From Proteles cristata cristata (taxonomy: Eukaryota; Chordata; Mammalia; Carnivora; Hyaenidae), in the NCBI GenBank assembly GCA_017311185.1, contig JAESUZ010003526.1:1116001-1180000 (forward strand): 64,000 nucleotides of DNA. The letters are read 5' to 3'. The position numbers and the translations under genes were made by a program. Shown here in pieces: positions 46,788 to 57,129 of this stretch; the first letter of the stretch is position 1, and the number at the start of each line of letters is the position of its first letter. The notes below the pieces were generated by a model that saw only the letters and a program-made list of their open reading frames with translations, did not search any database and was not told the origin of the DNA.

Positions 46788-46800
46788 GCTGTTCTCTTGG
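46225..46800. repeat. Cluster of broken and nested SINEs
   Basis: A reverse SINE end at 46275-46358 (GAGTCACCCAGGCACTCC), a short internally deleted + SINE at 46390-46510 with exact target copies AATAAAACCAACTATC (46374-46389, 46511-46526), and further fragments in both directions to an (AAAT)n tail at about 46750-46787. Boundaries are partly guessed. Confidence 0.7.
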
Positions 46801-47009
46801 GGGAAAAAAAACAAAGATCACAATTTAAAGTTAAAAAAGATCAGGAACTAATGGGACATTTCTTGCACCCTTGAGATCATATGTAGGCAAATGATCACAT
46901 ATTGATGTTTGTATGTATGTGTTTGCAGTGAAAAAAAGACTGCAAAGCTTTATACCATGATGATAAGATAATAGGTAGCTATTCTGAAGTACATTTTTTC
47001 TTTTTCTCT
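46801..47009. other. Short unique stretch
   Basis: AT-rich sequence between SINEs; no gene or known repeat recognised. Confidence 0.5.
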
Positions 47010-47214
47010 TCAATTTTTATTTTTTTACGTTTATTTATTTAGAGGCAGTGCAAATGGGGGAGGGGCAGAGAGAGAGAGGTAGAGAGAGAATCTCAAGTAG
47101 GCTCCACGCTGTCAGTGCAGAGCCTGATGCGAGGCTTGAACTCCCGGAGAAATCATGGCCTGAGCTAAAATCAAGAGTGGGGAGCTTAACTGACTGAGGC
47201 ACCCAGGCCCCCCA
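47010..47214 (-). repeat. SINEC-like SINE, old
   Basis: Reverse copy ending GAGGCACCCAGGCCCCCC; flanks CAATTTTTATTTT and CAATTTTTAATC. Confidence 0.88.
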
Positions 47215-47398
47215 ACCCTGCAATTTTTAATCACGCTATTTCTTTGCTCACAAGCTTCCCACATCATGCATAGGTAAATAAAAACGCCTTAAATTCTACC
47301 GGCTTAGTGAGTGGCCCACATGCTCTTGTGGGAGGGGTCCACAGTTCCCATGTGAAAGTCAGGTTCATATACTAGGTACGTTATATTCCCATTATTTA

Positions 47399-47619
47399 AA
47401 AATTTTTTAAATGTTTTATTTATTTCTAGGAGACAGAGAGAGTGAGACGGCATGAGCAGGGGAGGGTCAGAGAGAGAGGGAGTCACAGACTGAAACAGGC
47501 TCCAGGCTCCGAGCTGGCAGTCAGCACAGAGCCCGACGCGGGGCCCGAACCCACGAACCGCGAGATCATGACCTAAGTGAAAGTCGGACGCTTGACCGAC
47601 TAAGCCACCCAGGCGCCCC
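47399..47619 (-). repeat. SINEC_Fc-like SINE
   Basis: Reverse copy ending GCCACCCAGGCGCCCC. Target copies TATATTCCCATTATTTA (47382-47398) and TATATTCTCATTATTTA (47620-47636). Confidence 0.96.
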
Positions 47620-47636
47620 TATATTCTCATTATTTA

Positions 47637-48189
47637 ATCCTTACAGTAGCCCATGTTACTGGGGGAGAGATAGACAGCCCAGGAATTGGAGGGACGAGTT
47701 TGAACCTCGGTCATTGGGCCGCCAGGAAATGAGGTTCTTCCCAGGGCCCCAGGGTTTATCCACACCCAGAGGCCCGCGTCTGCAGGCAGCCCCCCAGCCG
47801 GTGGCCGCCTCTGCCCCCTTGCGGCAGCTCTCGGAACTACAGGTCGCCTTCCTGTCCGAGGAGTGAGGGATCAGGGGCGGGGGCTGCGGTAGGAAGACGG
47901 CACTTGGTACCCAGGCCACACAGACACAGAACCCAAGAGAAGGACTGACCACACCCACTTGCCGCTTCCCACAGATGCAGAGACCGAGGCAGAGGGAAGA
48001 AGGGATGTGCCTGGGCGCAGGCCGCAAGTAGAGCCAGGCCTGGAACCAGCGGGGGTGGGGGGGTGGGGGGGGCACTCCCAGACAGGGGCCTGAGCAGGGG
48101 GAGGCCTGCCACCTTCTTCTCGCTGCATTTCATCTCGCCTCCCTGAACTATTACTGTAATTAAACTTAATATTATTCTCCAAGGCTTTT
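47637..48189. other. Intergenic, no gene seen
   Basis: Contains a MIR-like trace near 47960-48040 (AGATGCAGAGACCGAGGCAG) and a G-rich run at about 48051-48073. The minus-strand frame 47656-48075 is not domain-bearing. Confidence 0.5.
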
Positions 48190-48703
48190 ATTTTTAAAAA
48201 ATAATTTTATGTTTATTTTTAATGCTTATTTATTTTTATTATTTTTTATTTATTAAAAAAATTTCTACTGTTTCATTTCTTTCTGAGAAAGAGAGAGAGA
48301 GTGTGTGTGAACAGGGGAGGGTCAAAGAGAGAGGAAGACACAGAATCTGAAGCAGGCTCTAGGCTTTGAGCTCTCAGCACAGAGCCCGACAGGGGGCTTG
48401 AACCCACAAAGTGGGAGATCATGACCTGAGCCAAAGTTGGATGCTTAACAGACTGTCGGGGCGCCTGGGTGGCTTAGTCGGTTAAGCGTCTGACTTTCGC
48501 CTAGGTCATGATCTCGCGGTTCGTGGGTTCGAGCCCCGCGTCGGGCTCTGTGCTGACTGCCAGCTCAGAGCCTGGAGCCTGTTTCAGTCTGTGTCTCCCT
48601 CTCTCTCTGACCCTCCTCTGCTCATGCTGTCTCTCTCTCTTTCTCAGAAATAAAGAAAAAATATTTAAAAAAAAAAAAACAGACTGAGCCACCCAGGCAC
48701 CAA
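48190..48703 (-). repeat. Older reverse SINE interrupted near its head
   Basis: Reverse SINE from the A/T-rich tail at 48190 to GAGCCACCCAGGCACC near 48703. It is cut at about 48455 by an opposite-strand SINE, and the head resumes after 48678. Confidence 0.9.
48456..48677 (+). repeat. SINEC_Fc-like SINE nested in a reverse SINE
   Basis: GGGGCGCCTGGGTGGCTTAG head to A-rich tail, flanked by short copies of AACAGACT. Together with its host it makes a long inverted repeat. Confidence 0.95.
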
Positions 48704-49185
48704 GGACATCTTTTAAAACATCAGTAAATGTCTTTAAAGGGAGAACTTGCCTTTTGCTACTCTTAAGTGGAAAAGTCTGTCACTTTATACATAATAACAA
48801 TGACACTATGATAAAAGAAGACAATGTTATTAACTGCTACTTGATACTGTTTCTCATGAAAGCTGTGCATGGTTTGTTCTTTGCCCAAAGGAAAGATTAG
48901 TGGAGTATCAGAGATGGGATTTTCAAACACATTTTGCATTCCAACCCAGGAGACAAGTATAAAGACAAAACAAAAATTTCACAAAGTAATACCCTTATTT
49001 TTCTGATATTTTATATTCTATTTTGTGCCCTCTATCTTGTTTAATTTTCAACAATTGCTCAAAGGCAGGTAGATACACAGGGATAAAAAAATGTTGGTGG
49101 GGATTGAAGCTGAATGATGGGGGCTTCCTGCTCTCTATTTCTGTGCATGCCCGAGTTGTAAATTAAAAAGATTAAAAATGTAAAC
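48704..49185. other. AT-rich intergenic stretch
   Basis: No gene seen. Character resembles old decayed LINE sequence but no segment could be placed. Confidence 0.4.
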
Positions 49186-49187
49186 AC

Positions 49188-49309
49188 TACCGCCTGGGTG
49201 ACTCAGTTGGTTAAGTGTCCGGCTGCCATTCATGTCATGATCTCCCAGTTCGTGAGTGGAGCCCCGCATCGGAACCTGTCTCCCTTGGTCAGCACAGAGC
49301 CTGCCTCGT

Positions 49310-49345
<36 letters not shown>

Positions 49346-49390
49346 CGTTGCCTGCTCCCTCTCTCATAAAAAAATAAAATAAAACAATTT
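49188..49390 (+). repeat. SINEC-like SINE, diverged
   Basis: CCGCCTGGGTGACTCAGTTG head, CT repeat at 49315-49342, (AAAAT) tail. Flanks TGTAAACACT and TTTAAACACT. Confidence 0.88.
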
Positions 49391-50564
49391 AAACACTGGT
49401 TTGTATTCAGTACTTTGATTTTAGAACTCACTAAGGGGTCACAACCCATAATCAGAAGACCTTTGAGAACATTGAAAATCTCCCTAACACCATGCAGAAA
49501 TTTCCCCTGCACATTCACAGAATTTCACACATTCTCTTTCAGACTGAGAGAGAATTAAGGAGGAAATGCGTTCCCAAGATGACCACCACCACCTTCTCTT
49601 CCCCGTACATGTGTGTCATCCCCACATCAAGGAGTGAAGCTATTTCCTCTCCCCTTGAATCTGGGCTAGCCCAGACCAATGGAATGCACTAGAAGCAATG
49701 CTCTGGGAACTCTGAGTCAAGACCTCAAGAGAACTGAGAGCTTCTCATTCCTTCCCCTTAGACTCAGGCCTCTCCTTGGAATGAGCCACCATGCTGTAGG
49801 GAAACCCAACAAGAAAGATCCATGTGGGGGATACCGTGGTGGCTGCTAGGAGTCCCCAGCCAGCACCAACTGCCAGCTACGTGTTTCCCGTACACGCGTC
49901 CCACCTGAACACGTGGCCAGATAAAACACAGGACACGCAGAGAAGTGTGATCGTCAGATAGACAACACACTCGTTCTTTAGTATAAGTATGTCTCAAATA
50001 TTGCATGGGATATACTCATTCTAAAAATCCTTCATTGTCAACCGGTAGGTCAACTTGGCATGGGAGACCTGTATTTCGTGTGCTGAAGCCACAGCCCAAC
50101 ACCTCAAGGACCTGGGCGGCTTTCTCTAGCTGCCGGGGAATGTTCCATCCAGGTGAAAGGCAAAGGGGCAAAGTTTGACCTGTTAGGGCAGATGCTACCC
50201 TCCCGACTGTCCTGGATGCGACAGTTCTGAGATGCGCTCTATGCAGCTTGTGAGGCTCCCCGTGGCTCCCAGAAGCAGCTGCCAGCAGCAGGAACCGATT
50301 TGTCTATGCTCTCCTCCCATCCGCAACCCCCCTCCCCCCATCCCTGCCTGCTCGTGCTCCCGAGGGTCACCTCCCAAAGACACTCCTTGCACCCAAAATC
50401 TTGTCTCAGGGTCGGTTTTAGGAGAACTCAAATTGAGCCAGTAAGAACTCCATAAAGGTTAAGCTGAGAGAAGGACTGACCCTCCCCACCCTCCCCTATA
50501 ATAATAATAACACCTCCCGATGATAATAATTATAATAATATGTCTCATAGCAGTGGAAGAACAT
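49391..50564. other. Intergenic, old interspersed-repeat remnants, no gene
   Basis: 49590-49900 (CCCCTTGAATCTGGGCTAGC, GCCAGCACCAACTGCCAGCT) looks like an ancient mammalian repeat. 49915-50030 (GATAAAACACAGGACACGCA, TATAAGTATGTCTCAAATAT) is another common one. I cannot name either family with certainty. Confidence 0.45.
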
Positions 50565-50800
50565 CACAGGTAACAGCTATCATTTATTGCACACTTACTG
50601 GATACACGCGCCAGTGGTGCTTTCTCCCCAATAGCCCTCTGAGGTGTCATTAAGTTGACCTCACAGATGGGGAAACTGAGGCTCGGAGTAGCCAAGTGAC
50701 CACGCAACATCTCACTGCGGGTAAGCAACGGAAGTAGGATTCCCAGCCGGGATGTGGGGCTCAGCGCCCACGCGCTAACCACTAAGCCGCAAGGCGTCTC
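50565..50800 (-). repeat. MIR element, nearly full length
   Basis: From ATCATTTATTGCACACTTAC through CACAGATGGGGAAACTGAGG to CGCTAACCACTAAGCC, the reversed MIR in order. Confidence 0.85.
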
Positions 50801-51260
50801 CAAGCCCCAGGATGAAATCCACGCCCTTTGGCCTCATTCTTGAGGCCTTCCCCTACCTGGTACCTGCCTGCCCCTCCCCCTCCTCTCCTTCCCCCGCCGC
50901 TTACACTCTCTTCTCCAGCCAACTCGAGCCACTTGAAGAACCTCAATCGCCCATGCTTTTCCACCGCTGTTCCTTCTACCTTGAACACCCTTCCTCCTTA
51001 CAGCCGCCACTTTCAAGTTCCAATTCCGTACGCACCACCACTTCCAGAAAGCTTTCTCTGCACACGCCCCAGGCTTGGCCAGACTCCTCTGGGCTCCATG
51101 GTGCCCAGGCTGCTTCTGTGTCAGAGGGCGGGGTCCCCATCTGCTGAATCCCAGCACTGCCCAGCCTAGGGCTGCCATGAGGATGGGCATACACGAGGGA
51201 CAGAGCAAACATTCAGACGTGTGGGTGGAAAAGTGGATGGCTGAGTGAGAGGCACCATCC
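50801..51260 (+). repeat. L2-like remnant
   Basis: TTTTCCACCGCTGTTCCTTC, CTTGAACACCCTTCCTCC and AGGATGGGCATACACGAGGG lie in the order of the LINE-2 3' region but are strongly diverged. Confidence 0.5.
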
Positions 51261-51281
51261 CAACCAGGCCTGGGGCTGGCC

Positions 51282-51450
51282 ATGGCCAGCTCAGAAATCT
51301 ACAAGTCAGCATTCACTGGGCACCTGCTGTCTGCACAGCACTGCTCTAATGAAAGAGACAGGCAGCTCAGAAATGGCCAGCTCATAAATCTGTAAATCAG
51401 CATTCATTGGGCACCTACTGTCTGCACAGCACTGCTCTCATGAAGGAGAC
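51282..51450. repeat. Tandem duplication, period 91 bp
   Basis: Two 78-bp copies starting ATGGCCAGCTCA (51282-51359 and 51373-51450), separated by 13 bp. By eye they differ at 8 positions (about 90% identity). Confidence 0.93.
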
Positions 51451-51479
51451 TAACAGACTCCCTGCACTCACAGGGCTGT

Positions 51480-51900
51480 CTTCTCACGGGGCAGACAGAC
51501 AATAACATGGGAAGTCAGCTGAGCTTGGCAGTACTAGGAGAGCTCTCTAGAGCTAAGTAAAGCAGGGAGAGGAGATAAGGGAAGGGTAAGGAGGGAGGGA
51601 TCACGGAGTCTTCCCCTCCTCTGCTCTGCCTTCATCTGCCTTCTATCTTCTATCTCAAGGCTAATATGAGCAGAAACCTGAAGGATGTAAGGGAGCCACG
51701 GGAAGATCTCGAAGATCTGGGGGAAGATCATTCCAGGCAATGGAAACATCAGGTACAAAGGCCCTGAGGTGGGAGTGTGCTTGGGGATTTGAGGTGCAGT
51801 GAGGAGGCCAGTGTGGCTGGAGCGGGGTGAGGGAGAGAGGGCGAGAGGTCACAGGGAGGCAGGGCAGGGGCATTATTCACTGAGAAGCCAGTGAAGTGTA
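51480..51900 (-). repeat. L2 remnant
   Basis: CGAAGATCTGGGGGAAGATC, ATTCCAGGCAATGGAAACAT, ACAAAGGCCCTGAGGTGGGA and GAGGCCAGTGTGGCTGGAGC are the reversed LINE-2 3' region. Confidence 0.75.
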
Positions 51901-51975
51901 AGCCTCTGTCTCCTCATCTGCCAGCCCGTCCAAGGCACTGCCAGGGACCTTGTGATGGGGCCACATGGTCACACA

Positions 51976-52078
51976 CTTTTCTTTATTTAAGTCATCTCTA
52001 CACCCCACGTGGGGCTCAAACTCTTGGCCCCGAGGTCAACAGTCACCCCCTCCTCTGACTGAGCCAGTCAGACACACC
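51976..52078 (-). repeat. Short tRNA-derived carnivore SINE
   Basis: TTTATTTAAGTCATCTCTAC then ACGTGGGGCTCAAACTCTTG and GACTGAGCCAGTCAGACACA: a head-only reverse SINE of the type seen at 24215. Confidence 0.85.
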
Positions 52079-52269
52079 AGCCGCACACTTCTGTAAAATC
52101 TGCCAAAGTAAATTAAATGCCTTTTCTGAAACCCTATGTGTTAAAAAAGCCAATGTAAACATTTCTCAAGAAACATGGGTCAGTTATTGAGAGTGTGGCT
52201 CCATTTATAAGGTTCGGTTAGTTTACTGTACTTAATTCATTTTATCCTCTTAGGAAATTTTGTTCTTTT

Positions 52270-52496
52270 CTTCTTCGTTTTCGTCTTCATCTTTGTCTTC
52301 ATCTTCATCTTCTTTTTTTGAGAGAGAGAGAGCATGTGTGAACAGGGGAGGGTCAGAGGTAAGAGAGAGAATCTCAAGCAGATTCCACACTTAGCCCAGA
52401 GCCCAACACTCTGGGGCTCAATCCATTGACGGTGAGCTCATGACCTGAGCTGAAATCAAGTCAGATGCTCAACTAACTGAGCCACCCAGGCGCCCC
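52270..52496 (-). repeat. SINEC-like SINE with TCATCTTCT tail repeat
   Basis: Reverse copy ending GAGCCACCCAGGCGCCCC. Its tail has become a CTTCATCTTTGTCTTCATCT microsatellite. Flanks TAGGAAATTTTG and TAGAAAATTTTC. Confidence 0.92.
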
Positions 52497-52499
52497 TAG

Positions 52500-52970
52500 A
52501 AAATTTTCTATCGAAGTATAATATGCATACAGAAAAGGACACACGTCATAAGTGCAAGGCTCAATGCATTTCCACAGAGGGCCCAACACCAGATCAAAAA
52601 CCAGAAAACGACCAGCTCCCTGACACCCCACAGGGGTGCCCTCTTATCCTGCCTTCTCACAGCACAGATTCGTTAGTCTGGTTTTGAACTTCGCGTGAGT
52701 GGGTGTCACTTGTTCTTGCCGCATTGCTGTCAGTGGTATAAAGAGGCCACCATTCACCTCTGTCCTCTGCTGATGGGCATTTAGGCCATTTCCAGCGTGG
52801 AGCTATGACGAACAGTGTCGTGAACATTCTAGAACATGTCTGTTGGTGCACACACTTGCACGTTTCTGTTGGTGCTGACAGGGAACTGCTGGCTCTGAGC
52901 GTGGCCACGTGCCCTGCTTCATGAGGCACCGCCAAGCTGTTTTCCAAAGGGCTCATACCAGACAAGCAAG
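52500..52970 (-). repeat. L1M remnant (reverse 3' region)
   Basis: ATGGGCATTTAGGCCATTTC, GAGCTATGACGAACAGTGTC, GAACTGCTGGCTCTG and CCGCCAAGCTGTTTTCCAAA follow the reverse of an L1 3' end. Confidence 0.75.
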
Positions 52971-53795
52971 CAATATTGACCACAGTCAGTCAAGACCACC
53001 CTCTTCCATTCTGACTCCCCCTTCATCCCAGATTCCCCCATTTTGCACTTGTAAGCTTCTGTTCTTCTTCTTAAAGAGGGCCTCCTACATTTTGAAATCT
53101 TCGGGCCCCCACAAAACCTTGCTCTACCCCAAGGGCGTGGTTTTGTGACCGTGGGAAGGTTCTGAGAGAGCTGGGACCCCAGAGAGGCTCCTGAGCACAG
53201 GAGGGATAAGGTCTGAGTTGGGCGTGGAGATCAGATTGGGGGCCGCAGGTGGGGGAAAGGAGGCAGGTGAGGGAGGCGCTGGTCCAGGTGAGCAGCGTTG
53301 GGGGCCCGGAGGAAGGTGGGGGCTGTGGGTCAGGATCTGACCACAGGAGGAGGCCAACAGGATATGCTGGTGGATCAGACTCAGGGAGTGAGGCAAAGGG
53401 AGATTTCTTGCCCCGACCAGTCGGCAGGATGAGGTTGTATACAAAGGGAGACAGAAGGTGGAATGTGCTGGATTCATGCGCCTGGCGTGGAGGGTGAGGG
53501 CAGGGCCGAGGATGATATTTTAGGAACCGTCAGGGTTTGGCTGGTGTTTAGAGTCTCTGGATGGAAGCCATCCTGGGAGTCAGTGTAGACCAAACAAATG
53601 GCCGGGGATGTGACCAGGGGTGGCCCCGCCTTACCAGACAGAGGGGAGGAGCCAGCCCCGGAGAACCTGGCAGAGAGATTGTACAGGACGCCAGCATATT
53701 GTGCCCGGCGCCATCCCTCCACAGCTTGGTGGCTGGACGCTGATGTCTGCGCCTGCGAGGCCACCCCAGCATCGCTCCCAAAGTGTCATGTCCCC
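52971..53795. other. Intergenic, no gene seen
   Basis: Mixed unique sequence; frames near 53598-53972 lack any known domain. Confidence 0.5.
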
Positions 53796-53799
53796 TGTG

Positions 53800-53997
53800 C
53801 TTTGTCCGCCTCCCAGTTTACCTCCTACGAGTACTCACCCTGGGCAGTCGAGCCGAGTATAGTATATGCTCTGTATTTGTTTATTAGCTGTCCCCTCCGT
53901 GTCTGCTTCCTGAGGCTGTGGCTTCACTCATCCTTGTCACTGTTGTATGGTTCAGTATCTGGACCATCATAGTAGATACTCAAGAAATGGTTGGGGA
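53800..53997 (+). repeat. L2 3' end
   Basis: TATTTGTTTATTAGCTGTCC, CTTCCTGAGGCTGTGGCTTC and AGTAGATACTCAAGAAATGG match the terminal LINE-2 segment. The SINE landed in its end. Confidence 0.75.
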
Positions 53998-54214
53998 GGG
54001 GCGCCTGGGTGGCTCAGTCGGTTAAGCTTCCGACTTCGGCTCAGGTCATGATCTCACGGTTCGTGGGTTCGAGCCCCGCATTGGGCTCTGTGCTGACAGC
54101 TAGCTCAGAGCCTGGAGCCTGTTTCAGATTGTGTGTCTCCCTCTCTCTCTGACCCTCCCCTGCTCATGCTGTCTCTTTCTCAGAAATAAATAAAACGTTA
54201 AAAAAAAAAAAGAA
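53998..54214 (+). repeat. SINEC_Fc-like SINE
   Basis: GGGGCGCCTGGGTGGCTCAG head. Exact target copies AAGAAATGGTTGGGGA at 53982-53997 and 54215-54230. Confidence 0.97.
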
Positions 54215-54419
54215 AAGAAATGGTTGGGGAATACATTTCGCAGAAGGGGGATACAGGGAAGGCGATTTGCCAGAGGTTACACGGAGACGGCAGGACAGGG
54301 ATTTGGGCAAGGTCTGTGGCCCCAAGGCCGAGATCCCCTTGTCGCTCTTCCCTGGCTTCTGGCCTGGATTGGTCTTCTGGACCCACGACCTTGGACCCAG
54401 CCTGGGGCAGGGCAGGGCT

Positions 54420-54580
54420 CCAGGAGGGCTGAGACTGCGGCGCGATCTGGGAGCCGCCGGTAGAGGGCGCTGCCTACGCGCGCCCGCGCCGAGGAAGGAG
54501 CCGGGCCGGCTGAACCCAGCGAAGGAAAAGAGAGGCGAGGGTCTGCACTGGGGGTGCGGGTGGGGCGCGATGGGGAGACG
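54420..54580. promoter_or_regulatory. Small CpG island with CTCF-like motif
   Basis: About 20 CpGs in 160 bp, centred on TACGCGCGCCCGCGCCGAGG. Unique sequence between two SINEs. May be a boundary element or minor promoter. Confidence 0.4.
54457..54470 (+). promoter_or_regulatory. CTCF-like motif
   Basis: CCGGTAGAGGGCGC matches 13 of 14 positions of the CTCF core, + orientation, at the start of the CpG cluster. Confidence 0.5.
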
Positions 54581-54723
54581 GGGGCCAGAGGGAGGCAAAG
54601 GGAGTCCCTAGGGAGACCTTTACCAGCCTGGGGAGGGAAGCAGGATGACGACAGGCTTCCCGCGAGAAGAGTTTTTAACTCTATCCTGAAAGGTAAGTGG
54701 GAGGTGGAGGTTAAGAAGGGCAG

Positions 54724-54886
54724 GGGGTGGGGCGCCTGGGTGGCTTAGTCGGTTAAGCGTCCGACTTTCGCTTAGGTCATGATCTCGCTGTTACTGGGTT
54801 CGAGCCCCCTCTGTGCTGACTGCCAGCTCAGAGCCTGGAGCCTGAGAGTCTGTGACTCTCTCTCTCTCTCTCTCTCTGAACCTCCC

Positions 54887-54918
<32 letters not shown>

Positions 54919-54951
54919 CTAGAAATAAACAAAACATTAAAAATAAAAAAA
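54724..54951 (+). repeat. SINEC_Fc-like SINE
   Basis: GGGGCGCCTGGGTGGCTTAG head with a shortened B box region and CT repeats. Target copies AAGAAGGGCAG and AAGAAGGGTAG. Confidence 0.94.
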
Positions 54952-55298
54952 AAAGAAGGGTAGTGTCCCCCGGTGGGTAGTGGAGGTCTCTAGGACCAGT
55001 TAAGTATAACTTAAGTACAATCTGGGGGTGCAGCAGGGGGCCCTGCAGGGGGCAGACACCCCGGAATACTTCCCTGAGTGGCCAGGACCCAGGGGCTGCC
55101 TGTCCCCAGGCCTCCATCTCATACCTGGAGAATGGGCTTCCACAGTATGGTCTGAGGCCCCTTCCAGGTCCTGGGTCCAAGGTCAGCAGGATTAGCTCCT
55201 AGGGGCTCCCTCCCAGCAATCTCTCCATCCTGGTTCCTATTGTAAGTTTCCAGGGTTAATGTCAAGAATAAGAAAATAATAATACTAATTAATGGCTT

Positions 55299-55318
55299 TG
55301 TGTGTGTGTGTGTGTGTT
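55299..55318. repeat. (GT)n microsatellite
   Basis: About 9-10 GT units. Confidence 0.9.
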
Positions 55319-55344
55319 TCCATATTACAGGAACTTTTCTTTTT

Positions 55345-55519
55345 TCTTTTTTTAAAGCTTATTCATGTATTTAGACAGAGAGAGACTGTGAGTTGGGGAG
55401 GGGTCGAGAGAAAGAGAATCCCAAGCAGGCTCTGCACTGTCAGCGCAGAGCCCGATGGGGGGGCTGGGACCTCTAGATCATGACCCGACGCTTCACCGAC
55501 TGAGCCGCCCAGGTGCCCC
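55345..55519 (-). repeat. SINEC-like SINE, older of a same-site pair
   Basis: Reverse copy ending GAGCCGCCCAGGTGCCCC. Its right target copy CTGGAAAATTTTTTC is also the left flank of the next SINE. Confidence 0.88.
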
Positions 55520-55532
55520 TGGAAAATTTTTT

Positions 55533-55763
55533 CTTTTTTTTTTTTTTTTTAATATTTTATTTATTTCTAGGAGAGAGGGAGAGAGAGACAGCGTGAGGAG
55601 GGGAAGGTCAGAGAGAGAGGGAGTCACAGACTCCTAAACAGGCTCCAGGCTCTGAGCTGGCAGTTAGCACGGAGCCCGATGTGGGGCCCGAACCCACGAA
55701 CCGCGAGATCATGACCTAAGCGAAAGTCGGACACTTAACCGGCCAAGCCACCCAGGTGCCCCA
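55533..55763 (-). repeat. SINEC_Fc-like SINE, younger of a same-site pair
   Basis: Reverse copy of the TTATTTCTAGGAGAGA subfamily ending GCCACCCAGGTGCCCC. Right flank CCTGGAAACTTTTC resembles the left flank. Confidence 0.92.
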
Positions 55764-55789
55764 CCCCTGGAAACTTTTCAAGTGATGTA

Positions 55790-55925
55790 TATACTTATTA
55801 GATCAGTTAATCCCCCAACAATACCATGACTAAGGACCAATGACCAATTCCCTTTTACAAACGAAGAGAGGGACTCAGAGAGGGAGGTGACTTGTCCAAA
55901 GCCACACAGCTGGGAATGAGTCATT
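55790..55925 (-). repeat. MIR remnant
   Basis: CAATTCCCTTTTACAAACGA, GAGGGACTCAGAGAGGGAGG and CCAAAGCCACACAGCTGGGA are the reversed MIR core. Confidence 0.75.
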
Positions 55926-56164
55926 TGGGCCCAGAGACTCTGGGTCCCTACAGTCGTGTGAGTGCCCCAGTCCCAAAGCAGGGGATCGAGACTCCAAGCC
56001 TCAGCCCTTCTCTGAGCACCAAGCTATACGTGGCTCTGGAGGTCTCCCCCACAAGGAGGGGCCCCCTTCAGCCTGGGGAGCGCCAAACCCCATGGGCAGC
56101 TGGCCCCGGGCTGGGGTGTGGCCTGGCTGGCCGGTACTGGCACTGGAGGAGCAGCTGGGGGGCA

Positions 56165-56300
56165 AAATCCCAGCGGTACCGCTCTCTGCCGTGTGATTCC
56201 AGGCGAGTCACTTGGCGGCGCTGTGCCTCAGTTTCCCTTTCTGTAAATGGAGAGTAAGAAGTGTCACCTTTAGAAGACTGTGGTGGGGATAACACAGGGG
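56165..56300 (+). repeat. MIR remnant
   Basis: CCGTGTGATTCCAGGCGAGT, GCTGTGCCTCAGTTTCCCTT and TCTGTAAATGGAGAGTAAGA match the MIR core. Confidence 0.8.
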
Positions 56301-56652
56301 AAGGGTTTGCCTACTATCGTCCCATGGCTCTCCTCGGGTAACCCTGTCTCCCCCGTTTCTGGAACCTTGCCTCACACTCAGCAGAGTGGGCAGCAGGCTG
56401 CTCTCCAAGACTCATGCCATCCCGGGCCTCTCACCGGCCCTCTGGGGCTGGTGCTATTATTAGTGCCACCCTGTGGAGGAGGAAAGGGAGGCTCAGAGAG
56501 GGGTGGGGCTTGCTCTGCAGGTGAAGGAGTGAAGGCTTCTTCGATGGACGGGAGGTGACCTCCGAGTTACACGGTTGGATGTTATAAATGGCAAAAAAGA
56601 AGAAAAGGCCAAGTGCAGAACCATGTGTAGTCTATACGCACATTCGACCTAT

Positions 56653-56877
56653 TTTTTTTAATGTTTTTTTGTTTATTTCTAGGAGAGAGAGAGAGAGAGA
56701 GAGAGACAGCGTGAGCAGGGGAGGGTCAGAGAGAGAGGGAGACACAGACTGAAACAGGCTCCAGGCTCTAAGCTGGCAGTCAGCACAGAGCCCGACATGG
56801 GGCTCGAACCCACGAACCGCGAGATCATGACCTAAGCGAAAGTCGGACGCTTAACCGACTAAGCCACCCAGGCACCC
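56653..56877 (-). repeat. SINEC_Fc-like SINE
   Basis: Reverse copy with GA repeat and end GCCACCCAGGCACCCC. Confidence 0.94.
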
Positions 56878-56909
56878 CTACTCATATTTGACTTAAAAAG
56901 GGGGTTGGA

Positions 56910-57114
56910 GGGGCGCCTGGGTGGCTCAGTCAGTGAAGCGTCCAACTTCAGCTCAGGTCATGATCTCGTGGTTTGTGGGTTCAAGCCCCGGGTCGGGCTC
57001 TGTGCTGACAGCTCAGAGCCTGGAGCCTGTTTCAGATTCTGTATCTCCTTCTTGCTCTGACCCTCTGCTGCTCATGCTCTCTCTCTCTCTCTCAGAAATA
57101 AATAAAATATTTTT
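56910..57114 (+). repeat. SINEC_Fc-like SINE
   Basis: GGGCGCCTGGGTGGCTCAGT head; GGGGTTGGAG at both ends as target copy. Faces the previous SINE tail-outward, head to head within 35 bp. Confidence 0.94.
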
Positions 57115-57129
57115 TAAAAGGGGTTGGAG

